From: Stercorarius parasiticus
Taxonomy: Eukaryota > Chordata > Aves > Charadriiformes > Stercorariidae
Length of the DNA: 64,000 nt
NCBI GenBank assembly: GCA_013396915.1
Contig: VWZL01004643.1
Span: 363,322-427,321, forward strand
Direction: 5' to 3'
Made by a program: the position numbers and the translations under genes. Under the pieces are notes generated by a model that worked only from the letters and a program-made list of their open reading frames with translations, had not been told where the DNA came from and made no database searches. This document shows, piece after piece, positions 36,493 to 47,230 of the stretch. Position 1 is the stretch's first letter. The number at the start of each line of letters is the position of its first letter.

Positions 36493-39400
36493 CATAGCAG
36501 AAATACCACTATAGGTTGATGTTTTTGTTGGAGGTCGTCTGGAAAAACTAGTCAACTTTAGGGAGAGCTGCTTTTTTCAGCTCTCAGGTGGAGGTCAGTA
36601 GACATCTTGGAATTTGCTCCCAGATATGCTCTAAGGGATGGTGCCGAACGGGTGTTGAGAGAGTCATAAAACTCCTGCCTGCGCTGAACTCCTGCAGTGA
36701 GCTGACCGAGTCCATAATCATCTGTAAAGTTTCAGGTTGGACCAAACCTGGGGAAAATGAGAATAAGCAGAGGTGTGACAGGCCTCTAATACACTACACG
36801 AAGGGTGGGCACAAGTATGGTTTGCAAGGGTAATTTTCAAGCAAAGCTCAGAGCCAGGAGCAAATGGACTCTGACAATAGCCTTAAAAAATGAGTCTGAG
36901 AATGAAATCTTTAGGTACGGCTGCATTCCGGATATATTACAGCGATAAAAGTGCATTTTTTAGCTGAGCTCGGAAGCTGCCAACTGACACGATGCCAGTT
37001 CTAGATGCCTGCCATTAACCTTAGAACAGTCTCACATTGTTGGATTAATGAGTCACCCTTGTATCAACAGAGAGACAAGCCAAGCATATTATTTCTTCTG
37101 AGGGAAATTACTGGAAAAGACAATTCCTTCTTTTTTAAATTCCCACTTTACCTCCAGGTTTGGCATTCAGTAGCCAGCTTTGACTTTCCTCTGCAGCAAG
37201 CTGCGGGGTTGGGCTGGGGTTGTGCGAGGGAAAGGGAACGAGACTAAACCTGGGTTGGGGACAGATTTGCCTTCCTAAAATATCCTCTGATGTCACGGCT
37301 CCTGGGTGTGGAGCGCGGTCAGGGTTTTGGAAGAGGAAGAGGACAGACTGGGACTTCTGCTGGGAAGAAAATAAACAGAGAGGAGAAGTCTTCCATTGAC
37401 TGGGTCTCCCGAGGAATTAGACAGGAATTTGCTTCATGTCCCTGCATATTTTTCTCCTTACCTCTAATAAGGTTGAGTTAGGAATTTTAAGCCTCTGGTT
37501 GCTTACCAAAAATCGGCCCTTTTTTTGAGAAGCACAGGGACTAACCAGACTGAGGGCGGGAGTCCTAACAGACAGTTGCCTATTGGAAACTCTGGGCAGC
37601 TTTATAGTCTGAGGACAGGTTTGAAAAAACCAAAACAAAACCTAAAAACGGTGCTAGTCGGGGGCTGGCGGTGGTTACAGGGTAGGAAAACTTTGCACAT
37701 GGCCTGATTCGCCTCTGTCACTGGACCGACTGCTGGTCCTGAGAGCAATATCGCCTTCCTCCTACCCAGGAAGCATCTACAGGACGTCTTCTTGCTGGGA
37801 GAAGGATGTCAGCCCTGTAGGAAGGACTGTGGTGCAAAGGGAGGGTTGCAGGATATTTGGACGAAGCTCCTCTTTCTCCTTTCTTTCCACCACGTTAAGT
37901 TTGTTTGTGTTCAACCCGGTCTCTGCAACTCCTGGCATCTCGTTCCTAGGGGGTGTAATTGCCTCCATGCAATTCCATGCGTCCCGCTGGTGCCTCCGGG
38001 TCTGCCTGCTCCCGGACGCTTTTGGGGGAACACGGAAACCCTCCACAGCACACCTACGTGTAGAGCTGTATCCTACGGGACGCATTTCTTCCTGCCCGCA
38101 GCTGGCCCATCTGTACGCTGCGCACAAACGTCATCTTGATCTAATATTTGTTTGGAAAAAGTGTGTGTTTCTCTGTACTTCCAATAATGAACTCAGAGTG
38201 ACTTCCCTCATGCATTCACCTTCGAAATATGCTCTCATCTTGAGCGCACACTTCCCACCCATGTCTCTGCTGCGAAGCACACACAGTGCTTTGCCCATGA
38301 AACAAATGCAAATGGAAACCACTTCCCATGTGTCTGGAGCTCCCTGTGAAGACCCCGGCGTTAAGGCGTGTGTTGCGTGCGGCTTCCTCTCATTTTTGGA
38401 AGCGAAGATCACAATGTATTCCAAAGGCGAGCTGCAGAGGTTTCTGTGATGAGATGTGCACAGCCGGCACGCGGGTTATGCCCCGCTGGGGTTTAGGGAG
38501 CAGATTTAGAGGCTGTCAGTGCTAGGTGACACCTCCACCATTCAAAAACACATCACTGCTCCAGGTCGAGAAACACTGGCCAAGCACGCCTGCCCTGCAG
38601 GTCTCCTTGGGGTCCTCGCTGTGCTCTGGAGCATGGGGGCATCCACGTAGCAAAAACCACCGGTCCTGCTGGGAAGCATCATCAAATGGTGCCAAGAGGG
38701 CTGACGACTCAGCCAAAGGTGGCCCCGCAAGACCAGGGTGAGTATGTGCTGGCAGGGTGCCGTCTCCTTTGGCAGCATCCCTACCCAAGGAGCGTCTGTC
38801 CTGTGGGTTAGGAGAATGTCCTCTTCAGGGACGTGAGCTGAGGGCTCGAACACGAGTCTTCTGTCCAGGAAAGAAAACAGGGGAGGATGTTTCAGGGAAG
38901 CTGCCTCCTTGCTGGAACCCGAGCTGGTGTGCCTGGTGTTCAGGCTGGTGGGTGTCTGAGCTAGGAGGGAAGCCGGGCTCAGCTGCTCATCTGTGTGCCA
39001 AGGGAGGGCGGGGAGCTGTGCTGTATGTTAAAGCTGTCTCAGTATTAGGAAGTTCCATAACAAATCATATTTTTCTCTTGACCTTTCAGTTTCTGGAAAT
39101 GTAGACACAATAAACAAACGTGGAAGGGATGAGCTTATGCTGAAATGTGAGGATATAGCAGAGTGGAAAGTATAAAGCAAACAAGGAAGCAATTAAGTGC
39201 ACAATGAAGGGAATTAACCAGCATGCAATCCATTACGTATGTATTTATTCTCAGAGGCATAACTAATAATAAACATAGGATTTCCACAAAGAAAACAGTC
39301 TCTGTTCCCTATTTTAAACAACCTTATGGAGTTGTGATGGTTGTAGATGGAGAAATTCCTTCTATCGCATTCTCCATTTCCCGGTTCTTCCCAGCAGCAC

Positions 39401-39807
39401 GTTTTTTATAGCTTTTGTCTGGGTTTCCAGAGGGCCTGGGAAGCCTCCCATGCAGCTCCTGTGGCATCTCAGAGCAGAGGCAGTTACTGCCTTCAAAGAG
39501 TTTTGTTTGCACAGAGCGTAGTGGGATGGAGTCTTGCTCCGTGCTGGAGCTTCTGGGTACTGCCATACTATGAATATTAAATAATCATCCTTGTGATCAT
39601 TGGCTTCGAGACAGGCAGAGGCGGGGGGGGATTGGCCTGGCTTTTGCCAAACCTCCCGGATGAGGTTTCAGTTTAGCAAAGAGCAGCTCCCGGCGTGTTT
39701 TGGATCCCGTGGGCCTGACTTGGTGGAGGGAGTCTGGGGAGAAGGGAGAGTTTTTCTCTGGGCTGTCTGCAAGTGGCTGGTTTGAAATACAGCGCAGGAG
39801 TCCAAGC

Positions 39808-39872
39808 CACCTCAATGGATCTACTCAAGTGCTTTAACGCTTCTCATACACTTACTGAATTGGGCCTTTGGA
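39808..39872. repeat. Old palindromic repeat remnant, copy B
   Basis: 'cctcaatggatctactcaagtgctttaacg' followed by 'cttactgaattgggcctttg' matches, with changes, a phrase I know as widespread in amniote DNA (CAATGGGACTACTCA...AAGTGCTTTGCTGAATTGGGGCC). It ends beside a donor-like gtaagt at 39875, which I take to be coincidental. Confidence 0.45.
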
Positions 39873-40779
39873 TAGGTAAGTGATTTTTGGAGGTGGTGAG
39901 TGCCCGCAATGACTTTCACCAAATATTTTGGCTGTTCAGCGACTCTGAAAATAAAGGCGCTTTTGAAGTGCTTGAAAATGTGCATGGAGATCCAGGTGGA
40001 CTTCCCTACTTCTAGAAACTATCATAGATAAGATAACGTAGACCCTTGCAGTGCGTGAACCCCTCACATGGGTGCTCCTGACGTGAGCTGGAGTTCCTCT
40101 ATGGAAGCTCTGAAAGGCGAATGTGCGTGCAGGAAGGGTATCCATCCCATCGTAGAGGTTGGTGCGTGCGCGCTTCTGCTTGGAAACCTTTCCAAGTCCT
40201 TATTTGAGTGCCTCTGGGGTCACATAGAGTTGGTTCGAGGCGCTTTTCCCGTTCGTTGCTGCCATTTTGGCTGGTGTAGGGCTGTTTGTAGGCACAGCCT
40301 GTATCCCTGCTGTGATGGCGACCACCAACCGGCAGGATGCTCCCTGGCAGAGTGGTGGCATCAGCGTGGCACGGCAGCGGGCAGCAGGCTGGTGTTCCCG
40401 CAAGGAGCACAGCATCTGCGCATCCTCGCGCTGCAGCCAGAGGCGAGCGCTGCCGGCCCCGCGCAGGATGCTAATGCGGTGCAGAATTTCCCTCTTACGG
40501 TTGGGTCTGGTTATTATTATACAAAGCAAAATAAATTGCGATCCCTAATCTTGGTTTATTTATGGATCCGGCTTTAGCTGTTAAAACCCCTATTTCAGAT
40601 GCGATTAGAGTTCCCTTTTGTCATGAAGGGGCGTTGGCACCGGTCTGTCTCTTTGGATGATTCTCTTGTGGCCCTGGTGCTCCTGGCTGCTTTGATATAC
40701 ACGGGTGTGCAGAGCTTTGAGTCTCCTCCCTGATGGGCTGCCATCTTCTCCAGGGGAAAGCGGACAGACTGGGGTGACA

Positions 40780-40960
40780 GATGATTTGCAAAGTTATTCC
40801 TTATGCTTCAGGCTGGCCCACAATCCTTTTGGAGTTGTGCATCGTGTGACATTTATGTGGCTTATGGGAATAATTAATTTACATAAAACTTGGGAGATGT
40901 AAAACGTTACGGAAGGGCTCATTACTGCTGTTATTAATTCCTTATTATTTAAATTGTCCT
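40780..40960. promoter_or_regulatory. AT-rich block with homeodomain sites
   Basis: Two homeodomain-type words, TAATTAATTT at 40871-40880 and TTATTAATTC at 40931-40940, sit in an A/T-rich unique stretch with no open frame. A conserved non-coding element is possible. This is judged from sequence texture only. Confidence 0.25.
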
Positions 40961-41344
40961 TGTTTTGTCATCTTTCTCAGTTTAAGGACAGGGTCATGCT
41001 TTCCAGCTACGCACAGCGATCTTGCGAGGAACGCGGTTAGTGCAGCGTTGTGGTTGGTATCATAAACACTCAATAGACTCGTGAACATATGGGGAAAGTA
41101 TGGTGGAGTTTTCTTCACCTCGTTTGCCAATTAGTGGAACGGCTCGTAGATGTTGCTGGGATGTTTATATTTTTTTCTTCTTTGAGTTTAGACAAAGTAT
41201 GGGAAACATCGTGGTCTAGTTGCTTTTGAGCCATTATAAGGAAATGGAAATGAGAGGGCATAAAAAGATCAAGTATGTAGAGTGCTACTTGTTCTAGCGT
41301 CTTCAGCTCTTCATGTGATGAGCTGTGGCTGCTGCAACACACAA

Positions 41345-41515
41345 GTAATCCAGGCCCTTCAGTCTCTTTTATTTACCTTCGTGACACTCTTCTCAGGCTG
41401 GGAGATGCTGCCATTTTACAGACAGAGAGTGGAGACATGGCAAAGGGGGGGGAGGGGGGGAAGTTGCCTAGCAAGTTGGAATGGTGGAGGGATTCCAAGT
41501 CCCAGGTCAACATCT
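41345..41515 (+). mobile_element. Probable MIR-type SINE fragment
   Basis: The order of recognisable blocks follows MIR: GCCATTTTACAGACAGAGAG in place of CCATTTTACAGATGAGGAAA, then AAGTTGCCTAGCAAGTTGG in place of the 'cttgcccaaggtcacacagc' region, then GGGATTCCAAGTCCCAGGTC in place of 'gggattcgaacccaggtc'. A G-run (41445-41460) replaces the stretch where 'aggcacagagaggttaa' is expected. Old, diverged copy reading left to right. Confidence 0.55.
41445..41460 (+). repeat. G-run (G8-A-G7)
   Basis: Sixteen bases with 15 G, capable of G-quadruplex formation. It interrupts the MIR-like sequence exactly where a purine-rich segment of the SINE should be, so it probably arose by expansion within the old element. 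Confidence 0.9.
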
Positions 41516-41700
41516 TACCTCTCTGGACCTCTTCAACCCCTGGTGAGCTCCTCCTGGGGTTCCCCTTGGCTATGGGGGTAACCGGCATGTGTGTCATGAC
41601 TCTCTCCTACATGAAGATTTTGGTGCGTGGCTCTTCGTGTCAGGCTCCCTGCTTGCTCCAGGCAGGTATGATTCTTCCTAGAGAGGGACCAGAAACCATA

Positions 41701-41815
41701 CTTCGATCCACACATCCCTGAACTTGAGAGAAATTGAAGGCCAGACTTCACTGCTGAGACAATACCTTCGATCCTCATACCCCTGAACATTGGGGAAAAT
41801 TCGAATTTGGAGCTG
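41701..41815. repeat. Degenerate direct duplication, old repeat
   Basis: CTTCGATCC...CCCTGAAC...GAGAAATTGAA (41701-41738) is repeated 65 bp further on as CTTCGATCC...CCCTGAAC...GGAAAATTCGAA (41766-41805). The second copy also resembles the 'cctgaactttggggaaaattc' phrase of an old amniote repeat. Two neighbouring units of a decayed tandem or two copies of one element. Confidence 0.65.
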
Positions 41816-42128
41816 AATGTTGTGGTTTGGGCCCATCTTGAATAGTTACCTTCTGAATCCCTGAAAACAAAAACAGCATTTGACCTTCAAAGCAGTGGAG
41901 AACTTGAGTTAATTTCCTAGTTCTCCTCTTTCCTCTCTGTGATGCCACACAGCTTTCCCTGTGGTCAGTGGAAGTTACGTCTCTAGCAAAGAGCAGAGAT
42001 TCCTATCTCTAAATTATGCGCTGCCAGCAGGACGTTAGGATGCTTTGATTGCAAATTTCGAATTGATAATGAGAATACGTAGCCAAGGTTTTGGTCCATA
42101 AAGGCACGTAACTCGCGCTGGGTGCACT

Positions 42129-42142
42129 TTGCCCCCTGCTGT
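42129..42142 (-). promoter_or_regulatory. Weak CTCF-like motif
   Basis: TTGCCCCCTGCTGT matches the reverse CTCF core at 12 of 14 positions, in the same orientation as the motif at 33998. Weak evidence taken alone. Confidence 0.25.
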
Positions 42143-43068
42143 AGAGCAGAGAGCATTAATGGAGATTGCTGTGACCGAACGCACACTATATTCTGCACCC
42201 AGACCCTGTCTGTTCTGCATTTTTGTTTACTAACTTTAAATCACAGTGTATAATGTATCTGAGCGTGAGTACAGTGGTGTGCAATAGAAATATCCATGCC
42301 TCGGGAAGCATCCGACAAGAAGTGACTGGTGTGGTAATGAAGAGGCAATGAGGCAAGGGCGCAGAGGGAGATGATGTTCCCTGTGTCCATCTGTGCTCTC
42401 TGGAGCTGCCTCCAAAAAGTCGTATCTTTATCTGCTCCCCCCTTGTTTGCTTGCACATGAGGCTGTTGCAGCTCAGCTGGGCTCCTCTGAGAGCACCACA
42501 AACCACAAAATGATGTAGAGGGGAGAAGTTAATACCCAGGTTTGGGGAACATGGAGCAGCTCAGGAGGTTGGCAATGTGCTGTATGGAGTTTTTCATGGT
42601 TAGCATCCAGCCCATGACCGGAGAGCCTCGATGGCTGGTGGGGGTTTGGTAACTTATGGAAACCGAGGTGGTGGATCTCAGTCGCCGATATGGCAGAAAA
42701 CTCGCCCGTGCGGCAAAACCTGCTGTCACGAGTGGTGTAACTGGCAAATGTGCTGGTAACCTCAACAGAAAGGCTGGAACCCAACCTGCATTTCTGAAGG
42801 GGTTTCTCCAGGAAGAAGGGTTGGAGCGCAAGCATGTAATGCCAGCGTGAATCTAGAGCTTAGTTCAGATTTGCTTCAGTTATTTAATGACTTAAGTGCT
42901 GGATTTTTAATGGGCTTTGTTTCAAAACTTTAAAAAGAAAGCTGTCATCTCCACCCATTCCCATTCAACCAGGTGACAAGAAGGGTGCTTCAACGAGAGG
43001 CTGTTGCTTGCATTCCTCACTGCATTGGCATTGAAGGTCTCCCTTGGGAAGCTGCAGCAAGCTCTTAC

Positions 43069-43135
43069 CTGGCAAGAGAAAATTCGGAGAATGCGTGATA
43101 CAAACACAGCAGAACTCTGAGCAATTATTTAGCAG
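43069..43135 (-). other. Candidate 67-nt exon (minus strand), unproven
   Basis: Minus-strand acceptor with a good pyrimidine tract (ctcctcttcacttccag) and a donor GCCAG|gtaagag bound 67 nt. Only one frame is open (LLNNCSEFCCVCITHSPNFLLP); the other two stop within three codons. No recognised protein and no partner exon, so this may be a chance pair. Confidence 0.2.
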
Positions 43136-43629
43136 CTGGAAGTGAAGAGGAGCTAACAGCAGGTGTTTTGTGCAGACAACTACAGACTTTCTGGGGAAAG
43201 TGCTCCCCCTTCTGCACGTGCTGATGTTGCATGTTCGAGGTGCTTCCCCCCTTGGTGCTTAAACAAGGGTTAGGTATCATTTGGAAGAGATTTTTCTGGA
43301 GCCCCAGTGGAAGCTGCTGAGATGTCCCAGCAGTGGAGCGTTGTCCCCAGAGGGTGGGTAACAGCACTGCAAAGACGCGCCCTTCGTAAGCGTGCGAGGG
43401 CTGCCAGCGTGGCTGTGGCAATGCTCTGTATCTTTTCCAGTGGCAGTGGCAAAGCATGTGTCGAATTTGCACCTTTTGGCCGCCCCTGTCAGCAGCTGCT
43501 CTGCGCTGCTTTCCCCTGCGATCCAGTATTGTCTTCCTGATTTAAAGCAGACCGTATTAAACACCCAGCTTGTCCTCTGTGGGCATATGAGGTAAATGTA
43601 TCGCCCGTTTGGTTTTGTGGCAATTATGC

Positions 43630-43653
43630 TTTTTCTTTTTTTTTTTTTTTTTT
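43630..43653. repeat. Poly-T tract
   Basis: T run with a single C near its left end. Not associated with a recognisable element. Confidence 0.95.
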
Positions 43654-44019
43654 CCTTACATAACTATTTTTGATTGTCATTTTTTGACAGTTTCTTGGCT
43701 GGGGTGTGTTGCAGCTGCCCTCATTAGGGGCTGTGCCAAACACAATCTTTTTGATATTGAATATTACTCGGTGGCTGCAGCCCCAGATGGCATGTGTAGT
43801 AGCAATTGAATCCAATTACATCTGTGTAATGCTTTCTAAATTGAAAGCCCGGTAGGAGAGAGGGATGCTGAGCTCCCCGCCATTTAAGTGACTTGACTAG
43901 ACTTTCTCCTAGGACTTGACATATCAGGAATCAGAAAAAAGGGGCTGTCCATGTGTGTTAAACGGAAAGCAGAGGAACACCACATGGTTTTTATGTCCTT
44001 TTTCTCCACGCGTAACGCC

Positions 44020-44215
44020 CATGTCCCTATACATTGAATAGCTGTGCAGTCGCATCGCGCCCATTTTGCAGATGAGGAGAGCTGAGGCACAATGCGGTGA
44101 ACAAGCTTGGCCGAGGTCATCACCTAGTGAGACAGCAGCAGAGCCGATGGCTGAATGTCCCTGCTGAGTGGCACTAGACTGACTCCAGCACATACCCCTC
44201 ATTGGACTCGATCAG
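44020..44215 (+). mobile_element. MIR-type SINE (old copy)
   Basis: CCCATTTTGCAGATGAGGA at 44060-44078 is almost identical to the MIR core. It is followed in the right order by GCTGAGGCACAATG, GGCCGAGGTCATCACCTAGT (MIR: 'cccaaggtcacacagctagt'), CAGCAGAGCCGATGGCTGAA (MIR: 'ggcagagccgggattcgaa') and GACTGACTCCAGCAC. MIR is a tRNA-derived CORE-SINE spread by L2 machinery early in amniote history. Bird genomes keep few copies, so a copy this readable may have been preserved by selection. Ends are approximate. Confidence 0.8.
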
Positions 44216-46959
44216 TTCTCCCTCCTTGCCAACCCCTTCTAAATTTGCAGGCGAGCACAGCATTTTGGTTTTCTCCTCCTCTACTACACTGTTGTATCAT
44301 CTTCTTTGGGCCTATTAAAAACACCAAATGATCTCCAGCTAACAAATACAACAATTATAGCTAAAAAGCCCCTCTGTGGGTGCTGAGTAGACTTGGTGAG
44401 ATGCGTTGGCCCTGGGTGATGGGAAAACGTGCATGCTTCGCTTGGTTTTACTTTGGTGTTGTCCCAAATGTGCGTTTATTGAGACTTTTCAGGAACGTGA
44501 CGTTGTCTGCAAAGTATGATTCATTGGTTTAGGCTGTGGTGGTGAATATCTTCAAGCATGTCTTGTCTTACGCGCAGTGGATGTGGAGCATATTTTATTC
44601 CTTTCCTCTTTGCCGCAGATCCGAAGACTGCTATTGCATCTTTCTTCAGCTGTCGTCTTTTCCTTCTGGCAAAAGCAACCTCAGTCTTTCCAGTCTTCCT
44701 TCGCTGGCCACATCCTTGCCCTCTGCTCCACATATTTTAAGGCTCGAAAAGTCTAAGAGGTGATTTATTGTCCTATACAGACAGAATCGCGTCTCGTTAC
44801 CTCCCGCTTGGAAGTGTAATTTTCCCACTTGTTGTCCTCGAGCAATTGCGATGCTGGGGCAGGAGCAGGGAAGCACCGGGGCAGGAATGGGGGATGCGCT
44901 GGCAACCACTGCCCTGGGTGGCCTTTGGACGGCCCACATGGGCGCCTACCAAGGACTAGAGAATGGCTATGGGGGAAACGAAGAGGAAAAATGGGGCTGA
45001 AGGATGGGCACGTTGATGACTTCTGTGATGTGAGGATTTTGGAGAGGAGTTGGGGGTTTTGCTGACACTGTATGCTACTGTAATGGCAAGTGTCCTTTGG
45101 GAGCAGAAGAGGGGGAAACCAGGGAGGAGGCACCGGGCTGTTTGGGGATGCCCATTATCATCCCAGTCAAGCTAAGCCTTCTCCCAGCAGCAGTGATGCT
45201 GGTTTCCACAGTCCCCTACATGGGCTGGCATCACAGTTACCAACTGGGACCGTCAGAATTGATTTATGAACTCAGCCCAAACACTCGCAGGAACAAAAAA
45301 AAAAAAAAAGCAAAGGGAACCGGTACAGCCGCAGGCGAAAGGCAGGAAAGATGCTATGCGTCTGGCAAGCCCTGCTGCTTGTTTGCTCCTGCTTTGCATT
45401 AAGCTATTTGCTGTGACTTAAAAAAACCAAACAAACAACTCTTCCTGCTGAGGCAAATAGAAAAGAGGTTGTTGGAAGGGGGGTTGTGTCTCAGAGCCAG
45501 TACCTGCCCTCGGGGAGCCGAGCATCTCGGGGACCACGGTGCCGGGCATGGGAGCAGCTCACGGGCGCAGTCCCGGGGGTCGCCACCTCGGCCATGGCAA
45601 AGCTGAGCTGCTGCAACGTGTTTTGTGTTAAATGTTCTGTTCGTCCCGCGCAGAAGATACGGATGTGTATGAAGTTGATTGCGTGTACATGCTGGGTTTG
45701 GTTCTTTTTTCATTTATGTCACGTTTTTTAAATGTTAAGGCTTTTGGATTTTGTAAGGGAGGCATTCGTATGGTGGTTGAAACCGCTTCTTCATTGGAAA
45801 TTCTCCTAAATATTACTCAAAAATGTATATGAAAGAATCTAATAGTTGGAAGCAAAGCAAACCATTTTTAGCAATCCAAGATGCATTTATAACATTTTTT
45901 AATTAGCTGAAAATTTTGAGGGAAATTATTTCCAGTCACTGGACATTTTTGAGTTTATGATTTCAAGAGGTTGTCAACAAATAGTAGCTCTTCTGTTGGT
46001 ACTGCCGTTGCATCGGGGATTTCCAGTCCCCAAGGCTTCAGATGCAATTCAGTCAAAACTCTGAATTTCTGATGCTTTTTCTGAAGTGTTTAATGTGAGG
46101 AGTTTCTGAAGCCCTGCCGCAATTGTTCTCGTATTAGCAATGAAACCCAGTGTGCTCTCTGAAACAACCAAACTTGAGGATGCAGAATCGTCCTCACTGC
46201 ACAGTGATGCTGGTTGTGGGCAATGAGGAGTGGTGCAAGCCCAGGTCAAACGGACTTTGTTCCCACCTCAAGTGACGCCCTGCTGGCATTGCCAGGGACA
46301 TCCGGCAGAGTTGTGATGCAGAATTGAAGCAAAGTCAGTTTGTAGATCACCCAGATGTGGCGCTGGGGAGGTGAATGAAGACCTGGGGGTGTTGTCTCCA
46401 TCTCCATCCGCAGCGCTACAACTCCTGGTGTCGGCACCCCAACACCCATATCTAGCAGCAAGAACATGCTCCTCCAAACGCAGGGGCAGGATTTCATCCT
46501 TGCCTGCTGCTCAATACCATCAAGGGGTGCCCGGTGATAGCCAGAGGTTCTTGCCCGCAGAGCAGTGGTTTGGTAGGGCAGGCCATGGCTGCCCGAGGGG
46601 TCTGCAAGCCAGGGGCTGAGTTGGAAGAGGTTTTGTGTTAGCAGTTGTCCCTGTTTTGCTGTGTGCTGGGATGTGTCATGGGGAAAAATACCTCGCCTGA
46701 GGCTCTTTGGGATGGTTGAACTCAGGCACTTGCAAGGCAAACCTTCGTCCCTGCTGCTGTCCTCAGAGATGCACCAGGGGAAGACCCACGTGGGCGAGTT
46801 GTGGGGGCAGCAAGCTGTGCCCTGTGGGGTGATGCTGCTCCCCAGAAGCTCCTCGGTTGGTTTTTTTGATGTCTCACCAGTGGGTAGGTGGGAGCTGCGC
46901 TTTGAGAAACCAGGAGTGTTTGCAGCCATCAGCTCCCTTCACAGTACTGCTCCCGGGGA
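44216..46959. other. Non-coding stretch
   Basis: No supportable gene. The long minus-strand frame at 46246-46929 (about 227 codons) has no domain, and the plus strand is also open over parts of it. A poly-A of 15 lies at 45295-45309. The 45490-45600 segment is locally rich in CpG, but too short to call a CpG island by eye. Confidence 0.55.
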
Positions 46960-47230
46960 CAAACTCAAGCTCATAAATCTCCTACTCAGCAGGGAGCATT
47001 TGTGCTATAAACTAATTAGGCAAGTGGTCAAATACCACAAACACCTTTGCCCTCATTAGAGACCAATAGCGATCCTGAGTAGGTGCTGAAATGCCTCATT
47101 AACAATGAGCAGGGCCTCCTCTCTGGGATATGGGCTACAAAAACAAGCCGGCAGCCCAAGGATGCAGGAGGCCCTGATGCTAATTTGCTGTGCAGCTAAT
47201 GATTTAAACATCAGTTAGCTAGTCTGATGC
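46960..47230. promoter_or_regulatory. Likely conserved non-coding element
   Basis: Dense binding-site words sit in unique sequence. These are palindromic homeodomain CTAATTAG (47012-47019), NKX2-like CAAGTGG (47021-47027), RUNX-like ACCACA (47034-47039), and an imperfect hairpin formed by GCTAATGAT (47195-47203) and ATCAGTTAGC (47210-47219). The repeated GCTAAT words and low CpG content are typical of deeply conserved developmental enhancers. Conservation itself cannot be measured here. Confidence 0.35.

Larger units (their letters stand above)
33382..41340. other. Non-coding stretch with old-repeat remnants
   Basis: No supportable gene. A frame of about 206 residues at 37829-38449 shows no domain, and overlapping frames of about 100 residues occur on the other strand. 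Contents are an A run (33559-33574), a T/G tract (33635-33667), a CTCF-like motif (33998-34011), a poly-T (36477-36492), an 8-bp hairpin (36563-36585), an octamer ATGCAAAT (38306-38313), two related old repeats (35618-35685, 39808-39872) and an A/T-rich block (40780-40960). Confidence 0.55.
41516..44019. other. Non-coding stretch
   Basis: No supportable gene. Contains the duplicated old repeat at 41701-41815, a weaker CTCF-like motif (42129-42142), a minus-strand exon candidate (43069-43135) and a poly-T (43630-43653). Frames of 100-120 residues on the minus strand at 42473-42835 and 43125-43472 overlap others and show no domains. Confidence 0.55.

Noticed and set aside
36563..36585. 8-bp stem (GAGAGCTG / CAGCTCTC) with a T-rich loop
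   Set aside because: Looks like a bacterial terminator, but the context is vertebrate and the stem is too short to mean anything.
37829..38449. 206-codon plus-strand frame
   Set aside because: No domain, several frames open on both strands, and no acceptor/donor pair fits.
38565..38739. Exon-like segment between a CAG acceptor and a GGTGAGTA donor
   Set aside because: One frame is open, but the peptide is low in information, the acceptor tract is weak and the opposite strand is equally open. Chance is the simpler explanation.
39600..39876. Open frame and GATAG|GTAAGT donor near 39875
   Set aside because: The frame stops before the donor, and the donor abuts an old repeat remnant.
46246..46929. 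227-codon minus-strand frame
   Set aside because: No recognisable domain or homology. Composition looks like random GC-rich DNA, and a plus-strand frame overlaps it.
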